From the NCBI GenBank assembly GCA_019925105.1, contig JAHGAU010000026.1, positions 310,001-374,000 on the forward strand: a DNA stretch of 64,000 nucleotides, in the 5' to 3' direction. Below are positions 23,501-35,350 of the stretch, in pieces; within the stretch, counting starts at the first letter, position 1; every line of letters begins with the position of its first letter. The DNA comes from Niebla homalea (Eukaryota; Ascomycota; Lecanoromycetes; Lecanorales; Ramalinaceae). Position numbers and translations under genes: made by a program. The notes below the pieces were generated by a model. It was not told the DNA's origin and made no database searches. It saw only the letters and a program-made list of their open reading frames with translations.

Positions 23501-25700
23501 GCATATATAAAGATTTCGGTTATATTATATTTTAAAACGGTTTTATCTTATTATAAAAAAAATATATTATTTATTATTATCGTAAACTTATAATAATAAA
23601 GGTAATAAAATATATAATAATCGGAATTAAATATTATAAAGCGTATTAAAAACCTTATTTTTAAATTATATAATTTAAGTTAAAATATATTTAATATTAT
23701 ATCGTACTTTTTTAATACTGTTATTATTTATTATATTTTATTAATATAGTCTTTTAATATTACCGTAACCTTAATTATTTATATAATATTTATACCGAAT
23801 ATATTATTAATATATTTAAATTTATATAATTTTATTAAAAAGCTTATATATAGATTATAAACTTTAATAAAAACCTTATTTACGAATATTAATACCGATA
23901 TACTAATATTAATAAGATACTTTATTTTTTTCTTTTTTCCTTTTAATAATATAATATACTTATTAAAGTGGAATTACCGTTTTTACTTAAATTACTTTAA
24001 CGGTTAAGCATAATATAAGAATAATTAAACGGTAATAAATTAATTAATATACTTTAATTATATAATTCTTTTATATATTTAATTAAGGAATCCTTAATTA
24101 TAACTTTTATTAAGGATTATTTATTTTCCGATTTATTTAACGTTATTTCCTTATTAATATTAAGATTATTTTTATTAAAATCAAATTTAACGTATTTAAA
24201 TTTAATAATAAGTTTATTAAACAATACTTATTTTTTCCCTTTATAAAAAGACAAGTTATTAATCGTTAAATATATTTTTCTCCGTAAATAAAGTAACGTT
24301 TATTTCTTATTAATCTTTATATAATAGAAGACGGACGGCGGATTAAATTAAGGTTAATATTATAATAATTTATTTATTGTAATTATATTTTCGGAATCGT
24401 TTTATTATCCTTTTTTATTTTAATAATAATAATTTTCTTTTTTAAGAATATTAAATTAAATATATTTATTATACGTATATTTAAGTCGTATTATATAAAC
24501 GGTTAATATACGCGGGGAAACTAATATAAATAATACTATTTATAACCTTCTATTTTAATTTTAATATAATTATTTATTTTAAATTTGAAATCTTTTATAA
24601 AATAATTATTTATAATAAAGTAATAATTATAATAAATTATATAAAAAACTTATTAAATTTCTCGTCCTTCTTTATAAAAGTTATAGGAAAGTTGGGATTA
24701 TATAATAATATATCGGATTTTTCTTTTTAATTAAATTCTCCGAATAAACTTATAAAATTTATTATAATTTTCATTACCGTTAAATATAATCGATTTATAA
24801 TAATTTTAAATATCCATAATTTTTAACTATTTATCTAAATAGAAAATAATACTTTATTAAAACTTAAAGTTTACTTTTATCCTTTAAGCGTTTTATTTAT
24901 ATATATCGTTATTACCTTTAAATACCCCGGGGTTTAAGTAATAAATATTCTTTCTGATTTTATGCTCTTAATAATATTATATTAAAAATCGCGGCTTTAT
25001 AAGAGCATAATAACGACCCTATCCGCCTTTTAAATTTTTTAATATAAGGTAACTTATACCGGCTTTTAAGCCTATATTATCGTTAAAGTTGTTTAATAGC
25101 TTATAAGAATAATTACCTTTATTTAAACGTATAATTTTATTTTTTAAACGGTTAATTTTATGAAGGTAATTATCCGCTTTTTAATAATATTAATTACGAT
25201 AATTACGGATTCTTTTTACGTTATTTTTTAATAAGGAAAGATTAATCTTTATATTTTATATAATAAACATTAATTCCTTAAGGGTTTTTTATGCCTTTTA
25301 AATAGTTTTATCTATATATCGTTTTTTTTATTTTCCGTAATTTAAATTTTTATTTTTATTATATTTAAAATAAGTATATTAACCTCGTTTTATAATAATA
25401 TATTAACGTTAATTATATACTTAATTACGTTTATTTATATTTATAAATTATAATTAACGGATTTCTTAAGATCCTTTAAGTCCTTAACGTAAAGTATCCA
25501 GTTCTTATTATTAATTAACTTTATTATTATAACCGTGTTATCTACGTTTAATATATATTGTCTCTTTTTTTCTTTACGCCGGTTTTTCTTAAATATAAAT
25601 ATATATTATTATAAGCCTTTAAAATCGTCGTTATTATTTTTATTGCCGGATTTATCTTAAAAGTAACCCTTAAACGCGTATTACTTAAGGGTCGGGAATA
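20600..25700 (-). pseudogene. gag-pol relic of element C (Ty3/gypsy)
   Basis: Read on the minus strand, 22450-22780 gives an active-site relic (NNILIYN where the family has DDILIYS). It is followed by the RT-thumb/RNase H junction seen as FLGFINFYK..FI. Reverse transcriptase blocks extend rightwards to about 23250. Integrase is expected to the left, at about 20900-21600, and gag to the right beyond 24000, from the usual gene order. Stops interrupt every part. Limits are approximate. Confidence 0.75.
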
Positions 25701-25949
25701 ATCTTTTTATTATTATTAATATCGGTATTTATAGAGTTTTTCTTAATGTTTTTTAATTAAAATTATTATTAATAATATAACCCGTTTATTTAAATTAAGT
25801 TTTTAAGTTGAATCTTATTATAATTTTAAAGTACGTCTTTACTTAATAATACCCACTTTAATAGGTTATTAAGTCCTTTACTTAGGATTTAATAATTATT
25901 CTATATAATTTAATTAGCGCCCGTTTCTTAAAAAAAATAACTGAAATTA

Positions 25950-26124
25950 TATTAGGAACTTAATAAGGGTAAAGGTAAATATAATTAAATTTTAATTATA
26001 TAGAGAAATCTATAGTATAATATATATATATATAAGTATACGGAAGATATATATTAAGCCTATTTAGGCTTAGCGCGCTAATTAAGCTCTTAGTTATTAG
26101 CCTCGTAGTCCTTATACCGTAACA
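25950..26124 (-). repeat. Right LTR of element C (5' LTR in element sense)
   Basis: This 175-bp copy retains the CCGTAACA terminus and is followed by the TSD TAAAG. Confidence 0.9.
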
Positions 26125-27045
26125 TAAAGTCTGGTAAATAGAGTTAAGTCTTATATATAAAGACTTTATTATATATATTAAATATATTATTTAAATCGTT
26201 TATTATATCCTTAAAGGTAAAATAAAAATTATCGTTAAGTAAATTTATTCTTACTTTAAGTAAATTAAATACGTTATCTTTATAATAATCCCTTATATAA
26301 TCTATTTTATCCGCTTTAAACGTAAAGAAAATTATATTTTAACGGAATTTTAAGTTTAAATATAATCTTTAATTATTTTATTATTCTTTTTAACCGCGGA
26401 ATAATAATACGTTTAAGTATTTCTTATTCACTCCTTATATAGGGATAGACCCGGGTTACGGGGACTATTATAGAATACGCGGAGTATACGGATTACGTAA
26501 TATAGGTGATTTTTTAATCTTTAGGATTAAGGCTTTAATACCGGAAACGACGTTTTCATTATTTAAGTTATAAATATATATATCCTCTTCTTTAATAATA
26601 TTAATAATAAGTATTTTAAGCTTAAGAATATAAATAATAAGCTTAATATTTTTAGCTATAAGCTCCTTTTTTTAAGCGGTAAGTTCCTTATTATTATTAC
26701 GGTAAATATTATGAGATCCATGAAGATAAATAAGTATATTGATTAGCTTATTATTTACGTTTTACAGCTGTATATTTACTATAAGAAGGTTCTGAATTTA
26801 TTAACGTAAATTACTTAATAGTAAAAGTGGAATAACGCCGTTATCGCTTTTTACCTCCGAGTTATAAATAGTTTTATTTATGGTTCATTAGGTTAATTAA
26901 TTATATAGATTAATAAAGCTTTTTAATCCGCTATTAAATAATTTACGTTCCGTAGTAACCCGTTATTCCTTACGATAGGGTTTTCGGCCTTATCGATTTT
27001 TTAACTACTATAACGTTATAGTATAAGTACGGATAGCTATTATTA

Positions 27046-27217
27046 TATTAAGGAAGTAATTTATAAGGTTTAATTATAAACGGAATAATAGCTATAAAGG
27101 TAGCTATAATATAGGTGGTATATATAAGTAAGGTATGTACGTTAAGACCCCCCGGGAGCTAGTCCTTATAAGGCAAGTAGGCCGAGCATGGGAGCAAGGC
27201 TACTTGGAATTATAACA
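27046..27217 (-). repeat. Right LTR of element B
   Basis: This 172-bp copy keeps ATAACA at its end and is followed by the TSD CCGTT. It is the last recognisable transposon feature before the composition boundary. Confidence 0.87.
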
Positions 27218-27222
27218 CCGTT

Positions 27223-28351
27223 ATTTAAGAGCCAGCCGTTAAGAATAAATTATTACCCGTAAACTATTAAAAATAAACTTAAACTTAAAAAGGAAAAAGT
27301 AATTATTTAATAAAAGGTTTAAAAACAGTTATAATTAAACCCTTTTAACTTAGTTTATTTATAGTATAAGTAAAATAATAAAAGTAAATAAATCTATATA
27401 AATAACCTTAATATATACCTATTTCTTAATAATTAAACGTCCTTTTATTTTTATCGCGGTCCTTAACGTATTATTTATTTATTTATTATTACCGGAACTA
27501 CCTATAATACCTATTTAATATATTTATTATTACCATAATAATATACGTAATAATATACGTAAATTTTCTTTAATATACTATAAAATGCTCTTAAGTACTT
27601 CCGTAATACTAAGAAATACTACCGGAATTACTGGATATACCCGCAAAAAAAGGGTATATATACAGGGAATTTGGGGGTGTATATACAGGGGATTTGGGGG
27701 CGTATATGTATATCCTGGGGGTATACGTGTATATGATCCCCAAATGAAACGTTCGAAGCCCCTCGGCCACGCGTTAACAGCACCACCCACTATTTTTCGC
27801 GCGCAGGCACAACACGGCAAAGCCCCCATGCTGTCAGCACTCAGCAAGCTTCGCATGCACAGGTATGACTGCAAAAAGAGATTTTGATTGGTGGAAAAAG
27901 GGCATTGCCACTTCTCAGGCTCAGGCTAATTTGGAGCCGCGTTCGCCATCTAGTGGGTGGCCTAAATGTCAGAAATGGCGCTCGACGTCGACGTGGCTTT
28001 TCTTTCAGCCTGGAGTTGCTTAATTCATGTCATTTTCTTCATGAGTCCTGAACAATAGATGCTTGCTCCTGTATTCGTCTGTTTTTTGATGTCGATGCTC
28101 CTCTAGCGTTCTTCTTCAGCGTGGCTAGTGCTGTCGGCACCTCGCGAGGTTGGAAGCATATTCTATTCTCTCTGGAGATCAATCGCTCCAGTCAACCCAC
28201 TTCGGCTTCAACAATCACTCAATGAGACTGAAGGCTCCCTGGTATTCATCGACTTTTCGTTGCTCTGTTATTCTCTCGGCGCGGACTACGACTTCTTCAA
28301 GTCCCAAGGTTGACTGCTCCTTGTCTCAATAACCATCTCACGGGGGCAGGA
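27223..28351. other. AT-to-balanced composition boundary; no supported gene
   Basis: The sequence stays AT-rich to about 27570-27640 and then becomes balanced within less than 100 bp. Three short GTATATACAGGGGATTTGGGGG-like units lie at about 27654-27730. Overlapping open frames on both strands at 27578-27887 show no family resemblance or splice logic and are not called. The remainder up to 28351 may be promoter and 5' UTR of the NACHT gene. Confidence 0.6.
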
Positions 28352-31300
28352 ATGGCGACCGCCATACCTGCAAAGCACTCCAAATTTGATCATGTTGTAT
28401 GTATAGCGTCAACTAGGTTACAGGAATTGCATACTAAGGATCTTACATAGAGCATCAACCCGGGCATCAAAGTGATTCACCCTGATCCTGAGCAAGTAAG
28501 AAAAGCAAATGAAAAGACCGCAGTCGAGTCAGTGATACTTGCTCCGATGTTGACGGACGACTGACGCTCTGATAGCATCGTTGCTGTGCCTGGACTTGGC
28601 GCTAATCCGGACTGGACATGGAAAAACAGCAGAAATAGAGTTGACTGGATTCATGATGCGAACATGCTTGCAACAACAATTCCGAGTTCGAGAATAATGG
28701 TCTTCGAGTATGAAAGCCAGTGGTTTGGAAAAGGCGCTTTGAACCAAAGGCTCAGTATCGTAGGCGAACAGCTTGTACGGGCACTGTTCAGTGTCAGATC
28801 GGTGGGTTTAGAAAGGGCTGCTACTAAACTTCTGATTATGTCAACAATCTGACTCATGAATGCGATAGAAAGGACCAAAACCGCCGATTGTGTTTGTTTG
28901 CCACAGTTTAGGAGGCCTCCTTGTGGAACAGGTAGGTCAAGCGTGAGATTTTGATGGCAAGCTTTCATTGATAGTATCAAGGCTCTTCTTTTCGCCAAGG
29001 AACGCCAGAAAGACTTTCCTGACATCTTCATATCTGTAGTCGGTAGCGTTTTCCTGGGAACTCCATTTCGCGGTACAAGGGCTCAAAGCACCGCTTCTGC
29101 ATTCGCTTCCATCGCAGGCTATTTCGGCCTCGCCGAGAATTCAAGCCTGCTCAAAGCTTTGAAAGAAGATTCCGAGGAGCTCAGAGATCTTCTGCGTAGG
29201 TTTTCGTTGCTCGCAACAGAAGCCAAGATGCGCATGTTTTGCTTTTTCGAACAGCGCCAAAGCGAGCTGCCTATATCGCTCTTTAAGGCATGCTCATCCC
29301 AAAACATACCCTCTAGCAATAGCTAAGTGACTACCAGGAACTCCTCGTCAAAGAAAGCTCGGCCTGCATTGACAGCTTCGACCGGCTTGGCCTGCCGACA
29401 GACCATAAGGGGTTGAACAAATTCACCGGTCCGAAAGACGGAGGCTACAGTATGGTTGCAAACGAAATCAGCGCAATTGTACAGGTGGCACCGAGCATTG
29501 TGAAATCTCGCGAGAATGGTGAGACCAATTAAAAGTCGTCAGTCCCTGTCGCTGACCATACAATTCCAGCCAACAGGCAAAATTTGATCGACAATGGCAC
29601 TTATCTCGCAATTCTGGAAGATCTTCAAAAGACGGATCCGGAGCAAGATATGAAGGAAAGCGTCGCAGGTCGACCAGCAAGTCAGGCCTCTTGGATCATT
29701 GCCAATGAAATATATGAGCAGTGGAGGAACATGCAAGCCTGCCAATGTCTGTGGATTCACGGTAACCCTGGGAAAGGCCAGGCGGTCGTTGCTGCATCCC
29801 TAATACATGAACTGGAAAAGCACGCGAAGGAGCCAGATGTGTTTATGGGATACTTTTTCTGCGATGAAAAGGAGAGAAATCGACGTAAGCTGCTTGATGT
29901 CCTCAGATTGCTCACTCGTCAAGTCATTCGCAAAAGACCGGACTTGGCCAAATACCTTCTACTTGACAAGGCCAAAAACAAGAAAAGCGATACGAAGTCG
30001 AAGAACTGGGACTTCACATCAGTATCTGCAATGTGGAACAGTCTGAAGAGCATGCTCAAGGACCCTTCGATTGGTACAACTTACTTCATTGTTAATGGTA
30101 TTGATGAAACAGAAGCCGAGTCTCGCAAGGACTTTTTCGAATTGTTGAACTCCTCGCTTGAACCTCAGCTCGCAGAGGAGATGAGTGGTATCGAAAGTGT
30201 GATCAAATGGATCTTCTTGAGCAGGTCAAAAAGGCCTGATCTCAAGGAAGATCTTCGGAAAGCACTTGTGATCGACATGGACAATGAAGAGAACACCAAT
30301 CACATTTATGCTGCAGTAAAATCCCAGATCTCTGCTGACATTGATGCGTTGGCCCGCCAGAAGAGCTTCAGTGCTTCGCTTGTGTACTTTGTAAAGAAAC
30401 ACATCTACTCCAAGGCAGAAGGAAACTACATTTATGTGAATCTCATGATTCAAGAACTCAAGAATCTTGATGCTACGTATTCCACGATTACCAAAACTAG
30501 AAAGTTTCTGGAGGACTTTCCTTATGGCTTGAGAGACTTGTTCGAACACATTCATCGTCGGGTTGGTGTTTGTTGACTTGCTCACTATTCTTGTCTGGTA
30601 GCTGACGTGATTCATAATAGGTGTTAGATCCCAACAGTGAAGGTCTCGAATACACCAAGGAGATTTTCCGATGCCTATTGCTAGCGCAGGAATCCCCCAA
30701 CATCTTCGAACTTGCAATCATTGCAGACCTTCCCATTGGCGATCGGGAGGTTGAAGCGGCCTTGAGACGCTATGTAAGCCGATGCGGTGCCTTCCTCACA
30801 GTTTCCGACGATGAAGACGACCCGATGGTCGAGTGGATTGATACGACTGCTAAGGAGTATTTGGAAGAGAATGCTAGGAAAGAGTTGTCCTTAGATCTCA
30901 GCGACGTCCAGCACGGCATCATAGCTCTACGTTGCTTCGATTATGTGTGTGCCACTGCTGCCAAGCTGTCCAAACAGCAAGAAGGCTCAGATGCCAGGAA
31001 GGGTCAAGAAGACGCGGGTCGAGCCAGACCAGTCCAGGCTGGCTCAGAACCAAGGGACTTGAGTGACGCTCGTGGTGAGGACAGCGCTAGGGCCAGTGCT
31101 GCTGTGAATCTCATCGAAAGTGACGAAAATTTCAGCCAAGGTGGCCAGAGCCAAGGTATTCGGAATGCAGGAGCCATGGGTGGTACCGAAGAGGCGGACC
31201 CAGATGACGGTGAAGCGCCTTCAGAAGTAGACGAAGAGAGCGACGAAGAGTCCGAAGAGAACGACGAAGAATTACGCCACTATCCAAGAGAATATTGGCT

Positions 31301-34300
31301 GGAACATGCCAAGCTAGCGCCCCCTGATTTGGCCACAGAATTCGATCTAGAGCATGAATTTTGGGGTGAGAGCTCCCAATCGCGAAATCTTTGGTGGCAA
31401 GAATTTGCGGAAAGTGAGTATGAGAATCTCACCGACTTCACCTCCCTGCATGTTGCCGCCTTTTTTGGCTACCTACCATTGGTTGAGCATCTGCTAGCGA
31501 ACGGACATCGAGAAGAAGTGGAGAAGACAGACAGCTGGGGCCGCACGCCACTCTTCTGGGCCTGTACAGATGGCAACTTGGATCTGGTTCGCCGACTCAT
31601 AGAAGCTGGTGCGGATGCAAGTACATCTGGCGCATTGTGTACCGCAATATCCGAGGAACACATTGAAATCATTAAATATCTTCTTGAGCTTCAGGCACCG
31701 ATGGACGTACAAGATCATGAGTTCGGTCCACCTCTATACGCAGCTGCCGAAATTGGCAGTACAGAGATCGTCGGTCAACTCCTTGAGGCCGGCGCGGATG
31801 TCAACTTCACGGGTGGAACACATCGCCGGGCCCTTAACGTTGCAGCTTACTTCGGACATACAGAAGTAGTGCATCGTTTGTTCGACAAGGAGGTGGAGAT
31901 AGATCCTAATGATAACTATTTTCTCGGAAGCGCTTTAGGAGCCGCAGCAAGACATGGGCATGCTGATGTCATTCGCTTCTTACTTGAGAAAGGCTGGAAT
32001 GTTAACCGCAAATTCAAGATGAACGATAGCGCCCTGGTACTCGCCGCTACATATGGACATGTTGATACTGTCAAGGCCTTACTGACTCGGTCTGTTGATG
32101 CTGCTGCCCGACAGAAAGCCATGGAGGTGGCGTCGGAAAAGGGCAAAGCTGACGTTGTGGAAAGGCTACTAACAAAGATAGATGGGATACAACATGAAGA
32201 AGCGTTTTGTCTAGCTGCATACTATGGACGCAACGATATACTGAAATTGCTTGGGACCCTAGGGACTACTCAAGAGACGCTCGACACCTCGCTGTATCAT
32301 GCTGCGGACCAGGAGAGACAGACTACCGTCGAATTATTGCTTGACCTCGGCGCAAACCCGAACGCGGGAGGCGAAGAGTAAGCTACTGAGTCTTTTCAAT
32401 TGACGTTTCGCACGTTACTGACCACAATGCAGGTATGGTACTGCCCTGATTGTTGCCGCTTATGACGGTACCGAGGGAATCGTCAAATTGTTACTTAAGC
32501 ACCATGCCGATGTGAATATTCAACAACGGAAGTATGGTACTGCTCTACAGGTTGCTGCTTCTTTCGGCAATTTGCAAATAGCACAAATGCTGCTTGACCA
32601 TGGAGCTTATGTCAACATGGGACCGGTTGGGAAATATGGCGGGCCTCTTCAAGCTGCTTGTTTCTCTGGGAATAGAGATCTTGTAGAACTTCTTTTAGAA
32701 TGTGGTGCAAATGTCAATGCACAAGGTGGCAAGTACGAATGGCCTGTAATTGCAGCAGCGGTTGAAGGCCGGGCAGAAATCTTTGGCATCCTGCTCAATC
32801 ACGGCGCCGACATCAACGCCACTTTCGACGACGCGCCGTTGATAGTCTACGCAGGCTTCTCGCTGACTAAGGAGTATCTGGAGATGTTGTTAGACCGTGG
32901 CGTTGACGTCGAAAGCATGAGCGGCCGAGGCACTAATGCCTTGATCGCTGCTGCCGCTAATTGCGATCCTGAGGGCGTTACGATGTTGCTCGACCGAGGA
33001 GCGAACGTCCACGCTTGGGGTGAAAAGCGTGGTACTGCCTTACATGCGGCTGCCTTTGAAGGAGACGAAGAATGCTGCGAGATCTTGCTCCAGCATGGTG
33101 CCGAGATCAACGCGCAATGCGGCCCCTGGAATACCGCCCTTCAAGCGGCTGCAATGGCCGCTGACCTACCAACCATTGAACTTCTCTTGAACGCAGGTGC
33201 AGACGTCAACATAAGTGGAGGCGAATATGGATGCGCTCTGCAGGCCGCTGCTTTTTCCGGAGACATTGAATGTCTACAGCTCCTTGGGAGAGCCGGGGCG
33301 GAGGTGAATCAAGCAGGCGGAAAATATGGCACAGCATTGCAGGCGGCAGCATATGCAGGCAAACTAGGTTGTCTACTGGCTCTTCGAGATGCTGGAGCGG
33401 ACGTGCATTATGCAGGCGGTAAATACGGCTGCGCAATGCAAGGTGCCGCCTGCAAAGGCCATCTTCACTGCCTACAAGCGCTTCTTGATGCGGGTGCTGA
33501 CGTGAACCAAGAAGGGGGAAAATACCACACGGTGTTGCAAGCAGCCGTGTTTCCTAACAGTCTGGAGGTTGTCACCAAGCTCCTCGAGAACCATGCTAAT
33601 CCCTCCCTTGGCGGGGGAGTCTATGGAAATGCTCTGAATGCCGCTGCTTCCCGAGGCCGAACGGAAATCCTGTCGGTCTTACTTGATCAATCACTTCCCG
33701 AAGAGATGTTAGACAACGGCTTCCTCCAGGCAGTCTACCATCGCCAAGTCGATGCAGTGGGACTGCTCTTGAAGAAAGGTGCAAGCGTGGAAGCAAGCGA
33801 CCATGAACTTGGCTCTGCACAGGAGGCCCTTGACAATGAGGTGCCGGAGGACACCAATAGCGATGACATGGGAGATTGGGATGATGAGGAGGCCGGAGAA
33901 GACAGTGAATTGGAGGATGAAGACGGTGATGATGACGATGACCAAGGAGATGGCGGCAACCCGGAAGATCATGCAGACAAGGACTCCGATGATGAAGGAC
34001 TTGAAGCGAACTTTGCTAATCTACAATTAGAGCATTGTAGTCCTGAAGAGAAGATACGCAAGATCCTAGAAGAGGCCATGGCTAAAGTAAGGCGCAATCC
34101 AACCGTCAAACGATTTCGGACAATCAAGAACCGAGCATCCATAGGATCCATGAACGATCACGCACCAGAAGTTGTCCAGAACGTTGATGCAGTCACATAT
34201 GACGGCGACAATCTTGCTCTTCGAGAGTCCCATCCACCCATTGGCCTTCGGAGGTCCTACGACACTTATTTTCCACCTCAGTCTACATCAAGCAATTACG

Positions 34301-34950
34301 TTCCTGGCGTAGGAGCAAGCGCCTTCCAAAGCATGCCTCAAATTCCAAGATCTGGGACAACGACAAGCCCTTCCATGCCCTCTGTAGGGATACATCAAAC
34401 AAGCAGCGACAATTGGCGGCGAGGTTCAAACCCCCCCAATTCCTTCCTCAACCAGTATCCCGCAAGTCAACAGGCCCCAGTCAATCCCTCTGCAGGATAC
34501 AATGACCGCCCGGTCCCTCAGCCGCCACCTCCTCTACCAGCTCGACCCAGTCCACAAGTTTCCCCAGCACCCCAGCATCCTTCCACACTGGTGGCGGCAT
34601 CTTCACCAAGTCGTCCTGAGTACCATGCGTACGTTAGCTCTCAGACCTCCCAAACGTACCCGCCTTCACAATACTCACAACCAAGCGTACCTCCACAAAA
34701 CGCCTACATTTCATACCATCATCCACAGCCTTCGTATACATCACGAGGCTATCCGTATCCCAATGCAAGTGCTCAGTCCCCACCGGTGCCTGGCAACAGC
34801 GGATATTCCAACATCCATCCTAGCCTTTACCCAGGGCAGAGCGCCAATCCTGCAAATGTTCTCGCAAACGTCACTAGGGAGACCCACGGCTGGAGCAGCA
34901 GAAGAGGAACAGGCTCAAGGATGGATGAGGAAAGCGAAGAATCATCGTAA
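28352..34950 (+). CDS. NLR-like protein: alpha/beta hydrolase, NACHT, ankyrin repeats
   Basis: The nine exons are 28352-28396, 28451-28527, 28576-28801, 28869-28931, 28982-29287, 29338-29518, 29570-30561, 30621-32377 and 32433-34950. They sum to 2,054 codons plus stop. Residues about 44-240 form a lipase/SesB-like hydrolase with VPGLGA and the nucleophile elbow CHSLGG (Ser129). NACHT spans about 335-640. Ankyrin repeats fill about 900-1675 in the GG-KYGTALQAAA style, and acidic segments and a Pro/Gln/Tyr-rich tail follow. Such proteins serve fungal non-self recognition and heterokaryon incompatibility. Walker A reads GNPGKGQA (family GxxGxGKS/T) and Walker B ends FIVNGIDE rather than a D-containing core, so ATP binding is doubtful. 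One intron (29288-29337) is GC-AG. The gene starts about 0.8 kb from the transposon island. Confidence 0.85.
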
Positions 34951-35350
34951 CTTTCTTCAATGAGTACTCATCATCCACACCCATTCACCACATCAATCAG
35001 GGGTATGCAACATCGATTCGACACAAGCGCATCGCGATTATCCATGTATCGTCGCAGTGGGACATCCTTGACTGCTGTGATCTTTGGGCACATAAGAGCC
35101 GGCAAGTGGTCGAGGTGACCTGGGGCTTTCCTTGATGCTGTTACCCAAGCTTTGGGGCTCTCCAACATGTTCGATCATTACGAGACACCAACACTGCATG
35201 CTAGATGCCCCACCCACCAGGCATGCATTTTGTCGGATTATTTGACCTGAACCCTAGTCGCCTTTTCACGTGATGACCTCCATCTCAGCGCACATCAGCA
35301 CGAGCTTCATCGGTCCAGCCCAGATGAAATGTCGATTCCTCCCATAGTCC
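34951..35350. other. Intergenic, no gene seen
   Basis: This stretch follows the NACHT gene stop and precedes the rhodopsin-family fragment. I looked for the missing membrane segments of that fragment here and found no hydrophobic reading frame. Confidence 0.55.

Larger units (their letters stand above)
19602..26124 (-). mobile_element. RIP-mutated Ty3/gypsy retrotransposon, full length (element C)
   Basis: Two 175-bp direct repeats (19602-19776 and 25950-26124) begin TATTA and end CCGTAATA/CCGTAACA. The perfect duplication TAAAG flanks the insertion (19597-19601 and 26125-26129). A minus-strand purine run (GGGAGGAAGGCAA) sits just inside the left LTR, giving minus orientation. Pol relics read on the minus strand. 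At 6.5 kb it is a normal autonomous length. It is inserted in element B and is different from element A, with shorter LTRs of another sequence. Confidence 0.92.
17312..27217 (-). mobile_element. LTR element B, host of elements C and D
   Basis: Two 172-bp direct repeats (17312-17483 and 27046-27217) begin TATTA, a RIP form of TGTTA, and end ATAATA/ATAACA. The perfect duplication CCGTT flanks the whole (17307-17311 and 27218-27222). Removing the two inner insertions and their TSDs leaves 2,125 bp. That is too short for a complete gag-pol, and no pol relic was recognised, so the element is probably non-autonomous. A minus-strand purine tract (GAAAGGGGGATCG) abuts the left LTR, so it points to minus. 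A 73-codon open frame at 17603-17824 (minus) is unrecognised and may be chance. Confidence 0.85.

Noticed and set aside
1..27600. CRISPR-like or prokaryotic features in the repeat arrays
   Set aside because: The arrays are continuous tandem repeats without unique spacers, and the context is a fungal nuclear genome.
27578..27887. Overlapping 98- and 100-codon frames on both strands
   Set aside because: They cover a small tandem repeat at the composition border and show no family resemblance; antisense openness suggests composition effects.
28932..28962. A 30-nt intron in the NACHT gene ending GGCAAG
   Set aside because: Too short and out of frame; extending to CAAG at 28981 gives a 50-nt intron that restores the conserved EQALLFAKE segment.
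29326..29328. Frameshift/pseudogene interpretation of the NACHT gene near 29300
   Set aside because: A GC-AG intron 29288-29337 joins LFK to ELLVKESSACI in frame, and the whole model then totals a multiple of three.
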